A stretch of DNA of 64,000 bases from Oculatella sp. LEGE 06141 (lineage in GTDB: Bacteria > Cyanobacteriota > Cyanobacteriia > Elainellales > Elainellaceae), in the NCBI RefSeq assembly GCF_015207605.1, contig NZ_JADEWO010000012.1, positions 1-64,000 of the forward strand, given 5' to 3'. The translations under genes and the position numbers were made by a program. This document shows, in pieces, positions 55,393-63,975 of this stretch. The notes under the pieces are model-generated. The model made no database searches and had not been told where the DNA came from. It was given only the letters and a program-made list of their open reading frames with translations. Positions within the stretch are counted from its first letter, which is position 1. The number at the start of each line of letters is the position of its first letter.

Positions 55393-55808
55393 GTGCCCTG
55401 AGCGTAGTCGAAGGACACAGATTCCACGCTGGCTGACCGCTCCCTTCGGCTACGCTCAGGGAGCTAGTTGAGTATGCTCAGGGAGCTAGTTTGTGGGTGG
55501 ATCGTCATTGTCCCTGGGCTGGCTGAGCGTAGCCGAAGCCAGCCTTCCCGTTAGCCTTGGCTTTGCTTATAGTGACCGCTCCCTTCGACTACGCTCAGGG
55601 AGCTAGTTGAGTACGCTCAGGGAGCTAGTTGAGTACGCTCAGGGAGCTAGTTGGTTGGTGGATTGTCATTGTCCCTGGGCTGGCTGAGCGTAGCCGAAGC
55701 CAGCCTTCCCGTTATTTTGCCTATAGTGACCGCTCCCTTCGACTACGCTCAGGGAGCTAGTTGAGTATGCTCAGGGAGCTAGTTGAGTACGCTCAGGGAG
55801 CTAGTTGG
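55393..55808. repeat. 0.4-kb array of nested repeats with palindromic core
   Basis: The core gagcgtagtcgaag/cttcgactacgctc appears many times in both directions. Higher-order units begin with tgaccgctcccttcg at 55434, 55573 and 55727 (139- and 154-bp periods), each followed by one or two copies of gctcagggagctagttgagta. Between them gctggctgagcgtagccgaagccagc forms hairpins. The right end enters the ligase gene and supplies its stop codon and last residues (TSSLSVLN). Confidence 0.92.
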
Positions 55809-57923
55809 TTGGTGCGGTTGGTGGTGGGCGATCGCGGCATAGCGCTCCCGTAACATCCGGCGCAGAACCTTCTGGGACGCGGTGCGAGGTAAGGTCTTCA
55901 CGATGACGACATCGCGCACTTTAAACAACGGATTAAGCTGCTGGGCGATCGCCTGTTGGCACTGCATCTGTAATGCTGCTGGCGTTTCAGTCTCTGACAG
56001 CACAACGGCATAGACAACCAGTTGCCCCGGGCCCCCTGCTGGAGGCGAGACCGCGATCGCCGCCGTTTCCTGGATCTCCTCTAGCTGATTAAGCACCCGT
56101 TCAATTTCAGCAGAACTGACTTTAATGCCGCCTAAGTTCATCGTGTCATCCACCCGGCCACAGACGCGGTAGTAGCCGTTAGCGAGGCGTTCTAGATAAT
56201 CACCGTGGCGTCGCAGGGGAGTTACGGGTGCAACAGCGCTGGCCGGTACATTACTCCTGGACTGAGTGTCCGGCAATGTCTCCCACCAGGGGGTGCCAGC
56301 AAAATACACTTGATGGTGGTCTTGGTTGAGCAGTGTGGTGGAAAGTCCTATGGCGGGGGGCACAATAAACCCTTCACCTTTGTCGGTGGGTTGACCATCT
56401 CCATCGAGCAGCACCACATCCAGACCCAGGGCGGGAGTGGTAAAGGTTGCTGGCGCACAGGGTTGAACCAGCGTCCCGGTGATGTAACCACCGCCAATTT
56501 CAGTGCCGCCGCAATACTCGACAATTGGCCGATAGCCAGCCAGCGACATCAAATACAGCATGTCCTGCGGATTAGCACATTCTCCAGTCGAGCTAAACGC
56601 TTTGATGGCGCTCCAGTCCAGCCCCTCCATACAGTGGGTCGTTCTCCAGATATTGACCAAACTGGGGACAACTCCCAGCATCGTTACCTGCGCTGCTTGA
56701 ATGAATTCGCCGTAGCTGCGAGTTGTGGGCGCACCATCGTACAGAGCGATCGTTGCTCGGTTGATCAGGCTGGCATAAATCAGCCACGGCCCCATCATCC
56801 AGCCTAAACTGGTTGACCAGGCAACCACATCTCCTGGATGAAGATCGTGATGCAAGTGGCCATCTACGGCGCACTTGATCGGGGTAATTTGCGTCCAGGG
56901 AATCGCTTTCGGAACGCCGGTCGTACCCGAGGAGAACAAAATATTGGTGGGAGCCGCAGCCGATCGCGGTACCGCGTCAAAGGTATTGTTCTCGCTGAGA
57001 AAATTGCACCAGGCCAAATCCCCTTTGCGGAGTTCTACTACGGGATCAGCACATCCGGAGAGCACGATCGCCAAGGGTGCATTAGCCGCCATCACTTTGT
57101 GGTAAAGCGGTAAGCACTTGCCCCCCCGCTGCATCACATCCTGGGTGAAAATTGCCCTGGCATGGGCGATTCGCAGCCGTGCGGCGATTTCTGCTGGTGC
57201 AAAGCTATCCGCGATCGACACTACGATACAGCCCGCCTGGACAATGCCGAGGTAAATCGCCACGGACTCAGGGGTCATCGGCAGATCGATCGCAATTGCC
57301 TCCCCCGGTTGCACCCCCAGGTTCACTAAACCCCGGGCAACACGGTTGGCGAGGGAGTGTAACTCCTGATAAGTCCACGTCCCCAGCGGCTCACTGCGGG
57401 ATTGCCGTTCTGAGCTAAAAATAATCGCTGGTGCATTGGCAGGGGCTTGAAAACAGCTTTCGACAATATTGAGGCGCGCATCAACCAACCACTGCGGAGA
57501 TTCTACACCCTGGGACAACTCGACAATCTGGCTGTAGGGCTGCCGCAGGCGAATGCCGAGTCGTTGCAGCATCATCTCCCAGAAGCGGGGGCGATCGCGC
57601 GTTGACCAGGCGTGCAAGTCCGCGTAGGAGTGCAGGTGCAAGTCCCGCATTAGCGCCGCAATGTTAGTGGACTGGATCTCGGTATCCGTCGGCAACCAGG
57701 CAGGGGGTGGCTCTGCTTGCCAGTCGGCAAAGGTGGTTTCATACAGCAACTGATGCAGCGGAAACGGATGACTGGGTTGCAGTAGCTGGCGCGTCAACTG
57801 TTGCCAACAGGCGATCGCTGGTAACGTCGCTAAGCAGTGGTTAATCTGCGGTAGGAGTACGCTGGCAGGTTCCTCCGCCACACCACAAGCTACGATTTGA
57901 TCGAGCCGCACCTGCTTAACCAT
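55779..57923 (-). CDS. AMP-dependent acyl-CoA synthetase, acetoacetyl-CoA synthetase-like
   Basis: A 714-residue ANL-family ligase, probably activating the acetoacetate released by fumarylacetoacetase. Seen: an N-terminal extension (about 1-150), WTYQELHSLANRVARGLVNLGVQPGEAIAIDLPM (about 203-236), P-loop FSSGTTGVPKAIPWTQ (about 325-340), GLDVVLLDGDGQPTDKGEGF, the hinge GRVDDTMNLGGIKVSSAEIERVL (about 600-622) and the A10 lysine in PRTASQKVLRRMLRERY (about 677-693). It is last in the run hppD-hmgA-diiron protein-ligase. The final eight residues come from an invading repeat. The substrate is inferred from context; plant AAE-type ligases are also similar. Confidence 0.85.
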   Translation of the reverse strand: MVKQVRLDQIVACGVAEEPASVLLPQINHCLATLPAIACWQQLTRQLLQPSHPFPLHQLLYETTFADWQAEPPPAWLPTDTEIQSTNIAALMRDLHLHSYADLHAWSTRDRPRFWEMMLQRLGIRLRQPYSQIVELSQGVESPQWLVDARLNIVESCFQAPANAPAIIFSSERQSRSEPLGTWTYQELHSLANRVARGLVNLGVQPGEAIAIDLPMTPESVAIYLGIVQAGCIVVSIADSFAPAEIAARLRIAHARAIFTQDVMQRGGKCLPLYHKVMAANAPLAIVLSGCADPVVELRKGDLAWCNFLSENNTFDAVPRSAAAPTNILFSSGTTGVPKAIPWTQITPIKCAVDGHLHHDLHPGDVVAWSTSLGWMMGPWLIYASLINRATIALYDGAPTTRSYGEFIQAAQVTMLGVVPSLVNIWRTTHCMEGLDWSAIKAFSSTGECANPQDMLYLMSLAGYRPIVEYCGGTEIGGGYITGTLVQPCAPATFTTPALGLDVVLLDGDGQPTDKGEGFIVPPAIGLSTTLLNQDHHQVYFAGTPWWETLPDTQSRSNVPASAVAPVTPLRRHGDYLERLANGYYRVCGRVDDTMNLGGIKVSSAEIERVLNQLEEIQETAAIAVSPPAGGPGQLVVYAVVLSETETPAALQMQCQQAIAQQLNPLFKVRDVVIVKTLPRTASQKVLRRMLRERYAAIAHHQPHQPTSSLSVLN

Positions 57924-57938
57924 GGTGATGTCCTCACT

Positions 57939-57966
57939 TAGTGCTGCCGATCTAGTGCTGCCGATC
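57939..57966. repeat. 14-bp tandem duplication over the stop codon of the diiron protein gene
   Basis: tagtgctgccgatc is present twice head to tail (57939-57952 and 57953-57966). The stop codon of the gene ending at 57952 lies at the junction. Confidence 0.9.
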
Positions 57967-58860
57967 GCGCTCTAGCCCATCCCAAAAGACGGCGATCGCA
58001 TCTAAGATCTCCTGACCGCCCTGGATAAACTTGGCTCGATCAAATCCCGGTTGAAAATAGACCGCTTCCAGTTCTTCCAGGGTGTGCCCGGCATGTTGGG
58101 CTTCCACGCGGTTATGCCAGGTAAAAAACGCCAGTCGCAGTTGGGGATGACGCAGGTGTTTAATCTGCGTCAAGCCATCTTCTAACTCTTGCCAGAAGCC
58201 TGCTGCTGCCCAATTTTCCACGGCAAAACTGGCACCCTCAGCAATATTAGGATCGTCGCTGCCGTAGAGGCGTTGCAGTTCATCACAGAAGTGCAGCGTG
58301 GTGGTGCTCCCGTGCTTCCGTTGACCAATTTCTTCATAGTGCAACCCCAGCCCCTCCGCTACGGCAGTCAACCACTCAAAATGAGCTGCCCGGAAGCGAC
58401 AAATGCCGCCATCTACCGTTCCTTCGGTGCTGACAAATTCCGGGTCACCTTCTCGATCTTTTTCCTCGTCTGTTTGAGTTGTCTGGGTACCTGCCGTGCC
58501 ACTCAGCTTGCGATAAATCACACCCAGTTCATTCAGCAAAATCTCTCGACTGGCACGAGACTGTTGCAGGGTAGGTGAGTTGATCACTTTCAACAGAGCC
58601 GCAACTAAAAATTGATTGGAAAAGACGGAAAATTGCTGGATAAAATACCGCAATTCCTCATCGCTGGCGTTGCCTGCCTGGAACCAGCCCGTATAGGCAT
58701 TGTCGGTGAGGATGCGGTGTTGAAAAATGCCCCGATCGACCTGATTGAGAAAGTCTTGAAACTCATTGACCTGCGATCGGGTTAACTCTCCGTTTTGTAA
58801 CCGGGTTTGAATTCTGGGAGAAAGCGTCAGTGAATGAGTGTTAGGGGTGAGAGCAACCAT
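57952..58860 (-). CDS. heme-oxygenase-like diiron protein (HDO/CADD/PqqC-fold)
   Basis: A 302-residue all-helical protein of the TenA/PqqC/CADD fold. Candidate diiron ligands fit heme-oxygenase-like diiron oxidases: Glu111 (LLNELG), His160 (RAAHFEWLTAVAEGLG), Glu215 (SFAVENWAAAGFW), and His249-Glu253-His256 in FFTWHNRVEAQHAGH, with the family's H-x3-D/E-x2-H spacing (Glu where CADD has Asp). Such proteins oxidise small molecules or their own side chains. It lies 3 bases after hmgA and 28 bases before the ligase, so it is part of the homogentisate operon, where no such step is known. Confidence 0.78.
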   Translation of the reverse strand: MVALTPNTHSLTLSPRIQTRLQNGELTRSQVNEFQDFLNQVDRGIFQHRILTDNAYTGWFQAGNASDEELRYFIQQFSVFSNQFLVAALLKVINSPTLQQSRASREILLNELGVIYRKLSGTAGTQTTQTDEEKDREGDPEFVSTEGTVDGGICRFRAAHFEWLTAVAEGLGLHYEEIGQRKHGSTTTLHFCDELQRLYGSDDPNIAEGASFAVENWAAAGFWQELEDGLTQIKHLRHPQLRLAFFTWHNRVEAQHAGHTLEELEAVYFQPGFDRAKFIQGGQEILDAIAVFWDGLERDRQH

Positions 58861-58863
58861 AAA

Positions 58864-60036
58864 TTAACTACTCCTTCGATCAATTGTCCAACTGTAGGCA
58901 TACTGACAGTCCTCTAATTCGATCGCCTGGTGGGTGAACTGCAATGGGCGAAACGTATCGATCATCACTGCCAGTTCGTCCGTTCGGTTCTGACCAATTG
59001 AGGCTGCATACTTTCCGGGATGGGGACCGTGGGGTAAACCACTGGGATGCACCGTGATAGACGATCGCTCTATGCCATTGCGTGACAGAAAGTTCCCCTC
59101 CACGTAATACAGCACTTCATCTGAATCGAGATTCGAGTGGTTGTAGGGAGCGGGAATTGCCAGCGGGTGATAATCCAATAGTCGCGGCACAAACGAGCAG
59201 ATTACAAATCCTGGTGCTTCAAAGGTTTGATGAACGGGGGGTGGTTGGTGAACTCGTCCGGTAATCGGTTCAAAGTCGGCAATGTTGAAGGCGTAAGGAT
59301 AGAGATGACCATCCCAACCCACTACATCCATTGGATGATGGGGATAGATGTAAGCCGTGATTCGATCGCGCGCTTTCACCCGGACTTCAAACTTACCCAC
59401 CTCATCGCGGGGGACTAACGTTTCGGGTGGCCGCAAATCCCGCTCCCCATAAGGTGAATGTTCTAAAAACTGACCCTCACGATTGAGGTAGCGGTGCGGC
59501 GGTGCGGTGTGTCCCTGGGCTTCAATGACCAGCAGCCGTTGGACAATGCCCCTATCGGGCAGGAGCCGCCAGAGCACGCCTGTGGGAATCACCAGATAAT
59601 CTCCGGGACGATAGTGCAGTAAGCCGTATTGACTCTCTAACACACCGCTGCCGTCGTGGATAAACATCACCTCATCCCCGTGGGCAAAGCGATACCAATA
59701 GGACATTGGTTCGGTCGGTTGCGCCACCGAGATACAGACATCCGCATTTGCCAGCAGGGGGATGCGGGACGAAATTGCATCGCCTGTACTCACGCCCTGA
59801 GCCGTACGCAAATGGCGGGGTCGAAGGGCTCCAGGCGGCTCAAACTCCAGGGCGATCGTTTGCACCAGCCGCACGGCATCGACCTGGGTGGGTGGGTGTA
59901 GATGATAAAGCAGCGATTGAATCCCCGTAAAGCCCTGTATTCCCATTAGCTCTTCGTGATACAACGAGCCATCCGGTTGACGGAATTGCGTATGGCGCTT
60001 CTTGGGAATCGTACCGAGACGGTAGTAGTACGTCAT
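58864..60036 (-). CDS. hmgA: homogentisate 1,2-dioxygenase
   Basis: A 390-residue cupin-type Fe(II) dioxygenase that opens the homogentisate ring to maleylacetoacetate. Seen: the cupin-like DVCISVAQPTEPMSYWYRFAHGDEVMFIHDGSGVLESQYG (about residues 98-137) and the C-terminal metal site PYNHSNLDSDEVLYYVEGNF with His and Glu ligands, followed by HPSGLPHGPHPGKYAASIG with the last His (about 330-348). Length is slightly below the human type (445) but usual for bacterial forms. It lies 32 bases after hppD; the next gene begins 3 bases after its stop. Confidence 0.94.
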   Translation of the reverse strand: MTYYYRLGTIPKKRHTQFRQPDGSLYHEELMGIQGFTGIQSLLYHLHPPTQVDAVRLVQTIALEFEPPGALRPRHLRTAQGVSTGDAISSRIPLLANADVCISVAQPTEPMSYWYRFAHGDEVMFIHDGSGVLESQYGLLHYRPGDYLVIPTGVLWRLLPDRGIVQRLLVIEAQGHTAPPHRYLNREGQFLEHSPYGERDLRPPETLVPRDEVGKFEVRVKARDRITAYIYPHHPMDVVGWDGHLYPYAFNIADFEPITGRVHQPPPVHQTFEAPGFVICSFVPRLLDYHPLAIPAPYNHSNLDSDEVLYYVEGNFLSRNGIERSSITVHPSGLPHGPHPGKYAASIGQNRTDELAVMIDTFRPLQFTHQAIELEDCQYAYSWTIDRRSS

Positions 60037-60068
60037 GGTTCTGTACCGATTTGCTCAACTGCTGCCCC

Positions 60069-61160
60069 TCATAAGTTGCCGCGCAACGCCTGTTCCCGTT
60101 CGATCGCCTCAAACAGTGATTTAAAATTGCCCTCCCCAAAGCTTTGCGCTCCGTGCCGTTCAATGATTTCAAAAAACAGGGTGGGACGGTCTTCAACGGG
60201 TTGTGTAAATATTTGCAGGAGATACCCATCCTGATCGCGATCGACCAGGATTCCCAAATCGGCCAATTGGTCGATCGGTTCATCAATGTTGCCCACACGG
60301 ATGGCTAAATCGTCGTAATACGTTGTAGGAACCCGGAGAAATTCAACACCGGACTCGCGTAGCTGAGTTACGGTTTGAATAATATTGACGGTTGAGCAGG
60401 CAATGTGCTGCACTCCCGGGCCTTGATGGTATTCCAGGTATTCTTCAATTTGGGATTTTCGCTTGCCTGGAGCGGGCTCATTGATCGGCAGTTTAATTTT
60501 GCCGGAGCCGTCCTGTACCACTTTAGACATCAGCGCTGAGTATTCAGTAGAGATCGCTTTGTCGTCAAAATGCACCAGTAGCTCAAAGCCCATCGTGTCT
60601 GCAAAGAACTGAACCCAGCGCTCCATGTCACCCAGTTCAACATTGCCGACAACGTGATCAATGGTTTGCAGTCCCGCTGAACGATCGCGACACCCAACGG
60701 GTTGCGGCTGAAATTCTGGGGCAAAAATGCCTTGATACTCAGTGCGATCGACAAATTTGATCAGCACATCACCATAGGCGCGAATGGCAGCATAGCGCAA
60801 TAAGCCATGCTCATCTTCAGCCGTGGTAGGGGGGATAATGCCGATCGCTCCGCGTGCCGTCGTTTGCTTGTAGGCCGCGATCGCATCGGGTACCGCCAGG
60901 GCAATCACTGCCACATGGTCACCATGCTTCAGCGAACGATGAGCTATGGGATGATCAGGACTGACTGCTGTACTGAAAACAAAGCGGATGTTGCCTTGCT
61001 CCATTACATAGGAAGCAACTTTACGGCTACCGGTCTCTAAACCACAATGCGCTGTGTTGGTAAACCCAAACAATGTTTCATAAAACTTGGCGGCTTGCCA
61101 CGCGTTGCCCACATAAAACTCAAGGTGATCGAAGCCAAGGACGGGAAAGAAATCGGTCAT
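60069..61160 (-). CDS. hppD: 4-hydroxyphenylpyruvate dioxygenase
   Basis: A 363-residue Fe(II) dioxygenase turning 4-hydroxyphenylpyruvate into homogentisate. It has two vicinal-oxygen-chelate domains: FDHLEFYVGNAWQAAKFYETLFGF at the N-terminus and the catalytic C-terminal domain with iron ligands in TIDHVVGNV (His about 168), GVQHIACST (His about 246) and LFFEIIERHGAQSFGEGNFKSLFEAIEREQALRGNL (Glu about 326). In cyanobacteria HPPD usually serves tocopherol synthesis; here the hmgA neighbour points to catabolism. It is the first gene of a four-gene operon, divergent from the fahA pair. Confidence 0.96.
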   Translation of the reverse strand: MTDFFPVLGFDHLEFYVGNAWQAAKFYETLFGFTNTAHCGLETGSRKVASYVMEQGNIRFVFSTAVSPDHPIAHRSLKHGDHVAVIALAVPDAIAAYKQTTARGAIGIIPPTTAEDEHGLLRYAAIRAYGDVLIKFVDRTEYQGIFAPEFQPQPVGCRDRSAGLQTIDHVVGNVELGDMERWVQFFADTMGFELLVHFDDKAISTEYSALMSKVVQDGSGKIKLPINEPAPGKRKSQIEEYLEYHQGPGVQHIACSTVNIIQTVTQLRESGVEFLRVPTTYYDDLAIRVGNIDEPIDQLADLGILVDRDQDGYLLQIFTQPVEDRPTLFFEIIERHGAQSFGEGNFKSLFEAIEREQALRGNL

Positions 61161-61777
61161 GTGGTTCCTCCTATCAGGAAGAATTAATCACGTGTAGCGA
61201 TTGGAGACAACTCAAAACAATAGATAACAGGCATTGCTTACAAAAATTGCGTGGGGCGATCGCGAGTAATTTCAACAAACGATATTGACGAATTTCTATT
61301 CAAAAATTGTCAAGTCAATAACCGAACTCAAAACACTAGAAAGTTTGCAAGTTCTCTACTGTTCCTCAGAAGGAGTGACTTAACTTAACCTGAGAAGCCA
61401 TAATTGAATTATAGATTTATCGTCTAGGTTCGCCCAGTTAAAGTAACTAAGTATTAAGGCGAACTCGGCTTCTATTACTAACAGAATAGCTATAATTTCT
61501 GGCTGCTCCATATTCCTACAGAAGCAAATTGTTCACTTAATTCAGTGCAGCAGAAAGTCAAGTACATCATTAATAGAAAATTGAGCCAGATACCGAATTT
61601 TTGTTGCAAAACGGTACAAACTATATGCAAACTTTTTTAGCCAGAACGCATAACCTGTCCGGCGCTAGATGTAGTTGAGCAGAAACTTTACTATGATTAA
61701 ACCCTCAGTTGTAGCGGCACTGGCTCTTCACTACTCGCTCCTAACTGCCTGATGTTTGAAAAGAGGAGATACATCGC
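61161..61777. promoter_or_regulatory. 617-bp divergent control region of the tyrosine catabolic locus
   Basis: It separates hppD from the fahA pair. Noted: a perfect palindrome ATAATTGAATTAT (61400-61412), and the inverted pair GTTCGCC (61428-61434) / GGCGAAC (61458-61464) with a 23-base spacer. The region is AT-rich at 61300-61660. No regulator gene is adjacent. A 19-codon frame at 61693-61752 may be a leader or chance. Confidence 0.45.
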
Positions 61778-62668
61778 GTGTTACTCTCCCTTAAACAACT
61801 GCTCTCGGCGATCGTGGATTATGCTGGACTGTTTCCCCCTGCCCAACTAAGTCTGCCCGAGGCGCTAGCAATCTACGATCGCGCCTGGTCTTCTCCCCAT
61901 CACTGGATGCTCGGTCACTTTGTTGTACCAGCCTCGCGGTTGCCTGAGTTGATTCAGCTTCTGCCAAACTTGCCCAGTAGAAGCAAATCCTCTCGGCTCT
62001 GGCCATTGAGCGTCATTCTGTCGCCAAACTGGTTAGCCGAACTCAAGCAGATTCGCCAGCTCAGCCACACAACTGGCCAGATTGCGATTCGCGCCTTAGA
62101 GGTTGCCCCGTTACCACAGGACGAGATCCAGCAGGTTCACCGACAACTGCCGACAGACGTAACCGCTTTCTTTGAAATTCCGTTTGGTGTCGATTTAGTA
62201 CCCTACCTGAAAATTTTGCAGCCGCCTGGTACTGCGGCAAAACTGCGGACAGGCGGACTCACCAATGATGCCTTTCCTGACAGTACTCAGCTTGCTCAGC
62301 GGCTGCTATCCCTGGCCGAAGCTCAGATTCCTTTGAAGGCTACGGCGGGATTACATCACCCTTTGCGAGGTCAGTACCGCTTAACGTCTCAAGCTGACAG
62401 TGCCTCCGTTACCATGCATGGCTTTTTGAATGTGCTGCTAGTGGCAGCCTTAGCTTATCAAGGCAGTATTAGCGGCAATGAAGCAGTGGCAATCCTGGAG
62501 GAGCGATCGCGCCACTCGTTCCAGTTCACCGATATGACCATCAATTGGCGGGAGCACTCCCTTACCTTGTCTGAGATTAAACGCTTCCGGCAGCAGTTCT
62601 TCCACTCGTTTGGTTCCTGTTCTATTCAGGAGCCGATCGCCGATCTTGATCATCTGGAACTCCTATGA
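61778..62668 (+). CDS. unrecognised protein translationally coupled to fahA
   Basis: A 296-residue soluble protein. The start is GTG 61778 with AGAGGAGA 11 bases upstream. The most regular segments look like barrel strands with polar ends: AIVDYAGLFPPAQL (11-24), AFFEIPFGVDLVPYL (130-144), AKLRTGG (154-160), PLKATAGLHHPLR (185-197) and MHGFLNVLL (213-221). K155/R157 and K187 with His193-His194 could form a phosphate- or carboxylate-binding active site, as in TIM-barrel aldolases. The stop overlaps the fahA start by 4 bases (ATGA). I recognise no named family. By position it may supply the missing maleylacetoacetate isomerase or a related step, a hypothesis only. Confidence 0.75.
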   Translation: MLLSLKQLLSAIVDYAGLFPPAQLSLPEALAIYDRAWSSPHHWMLGHFVVPASRLPELIQLLPNLPSRSKSSRLWPLSVILSPNWLAELKQIRQLSHTTGQIAIRALEVAPLPQDEIQQVHRQLPTDVTAFFEIPFGVDLVPYLKILQPPGTAAKLRTGGLTNDAFPDSTQLAQRLLSLAEAQIPLKATAGLHHPLRGQYRLTSQADSASVTMHGFLNVLLVAALAYQGSISGNEAVAILEERSRHSFQFTDMTINWREHSLTLSEIKRFRQQFFHSFGSCSIQEPIADLDHLELL

Positions 62669-63975
62669 TTTGTGCCATTGATGCTACTCATGATCCGAAC
62701 CTGCTCAGTTGGGTCGAGTCGGCAAACACAGCCGACACTGAGTTCCCCATTCAAAATTTACCGTTTGGGGTATTTCAGCGATTAGGCAGCAATGATGCAC
62801 CGCGAATTGGGGTGGCGATCGGTGATCAAATTTTGGATTTGGCTGCATGTCGCACCATTGGAGCATTGGCAGCGCTGCCTGAGCCTCTACAAGTAGCCTG
62901 TGCAGCGCCAACTTTAAATGCTTTGATGGCGATGGGAAAAGCAGCCTCATTACCGTTACGCCATCATCTGAGCCAATTGCTACGGATGGGTCAGGAACCA
63001 GTAGCCGCCAGCCAAATGCTCGTTCCCAGGGCAGACGTGCAGATGCGGTTGCCCGCCACAATTGGGGACTACACGGATTTCTATGCCTCGATTTTTCACG
63101 CTACGAATGTCGGCAGGCTGTTTCGTCCCGACAATCCGCTCTTACCAAACTACCAATATGTGCCGATCGCTTATCACGGGCGAGCTTCGTCTATCGTGCC
63201 CAGCGGTACTCCGATTCAGCGTCCCTCTGGTCAACAGAAACGGCCTGAAGATACAGCTCCCAGCTTTGGCCCTTCACAGATGTTGGACTATGAGCTGGAA
63301 GTGGGGTGCTTTGTCGGGATGGGCAATGCCTTAGGAGAACCGATCGCCCTACCTCAAGCCGAAGGCCATCTGTTTGGTCTTTGTCTTGTGAATGACTGGT
63401 CAGCGCGAGATATTCAAGCCTGGGAGTATCAACCCCTTGGCCCCTTTTTAGCCAAGAGCTTTGCTACCACGATTTCTCCCTGGGTGGTGACAATGGAGGC
63501 GCTAGCGCCATTTCGCTGCGCTGCCTTTACCAAATCTTCTGAGGCTCCAGAAACGTTACCCTACCTCACGGCCTCGGTCAATCAGGCGCGAGGTGGCATT
63601 GCCCTGACGTTAGAGGTGTTCCTGACGTCTGCTCAGATGCGTCAAGCAGGAATCGCCCCTTTGCGTTTGAGCCGTAGTCCGTTTCAACAGATGTATTGGA
63701 CCGTGGCGCAAATGCTCACCCACCACACCAGCAACGGCTGTAATCTTCGTCCTGGAGATTTGTTAGCCAGCGGCACTGTTTCAGGCGCTAACGCTGGTAC
63801 TCAGGGGTGCTTATTAGAAATCACCCAGCGCGGCAAGCAACCCCTCACGCTACCCACTGGCGAAGTGCGATCGTTTCTTCAAGCTGGGGATGAAGTAACA
63901 CTTCGGGGGTATTGTGACCGACAGGGGTATCCCAAAATCGGATTTGGTGAGTGCCGGGGGCAGGTGATCAGCTAG
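62665..63975 (+). CDS. fahA: fumarylacetoacetase
   Basis: A 436-residue hydrolase that splits fumarylacetoacetate into fumarate and acetoacetate, the last step of tyrosine degradation. Seen: DYTDFYASIFHATNVGRLFRP (about residues 134-154) with the first metal Asp and catalytic His, YHGRASSIVPSG (about 171-182), LDYELEVGCFVG with metal-binding Glu residues (about 210-221), LVNDWSARDIQAWEYQPLGPFLAKSFATTISPWVV (about 242-276) with the Asp ligand, and the C-terminal GDLLASGTVSGA. The start overlaps the upstream gene by 4 bases. Length is typical (human 419). Confidence 0.95.
   Translation: MICAIDATHDPNLLSWVESANTADTEFPIQNLPFGVFQRLGSNDAPRIGVAIGDQILDLAACRTIGALAALPEPLQVACAAPTLNALMAMGKAASLPLRHHLSQLLRMGQEPVAASQMLVPRADVQMRLPATIGDYTDFYASIFHATNVGRLFRPDNPLLPNYQYVPIAYHGRASSIVPSGTPIQRPSGQQKRPEDTAPSFGPSQMLDYELEVGCFVGMGNALGEPIALPQAEGHLFGLCLVNDWSARDIQAWEYQPLGPFLAKSFATTISPWVVTMEALAPFRCAAFTKSSEAPETLPYLTASVNQARGGIALTLEVFLTSAQMRQAGIAPLRLSRSPFQQMYWTVAQMLTHHTSNGCNLRPGDLLASGTVSGANAGTQGCLLEITQRGKQPLTLPTGEVRSFLQAGDEVTLRGYCDRQGYPKIGFGECRGQVIS

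Noticed and set aside
61693-61752. A 19-codon frame with one Tyr upstream of the fahA unit, as a leader peptide
   Set aside because: Only one tyrosine codon, no following terminator/antiterminator pair seen, and no clear ribosome site; chance is likely.
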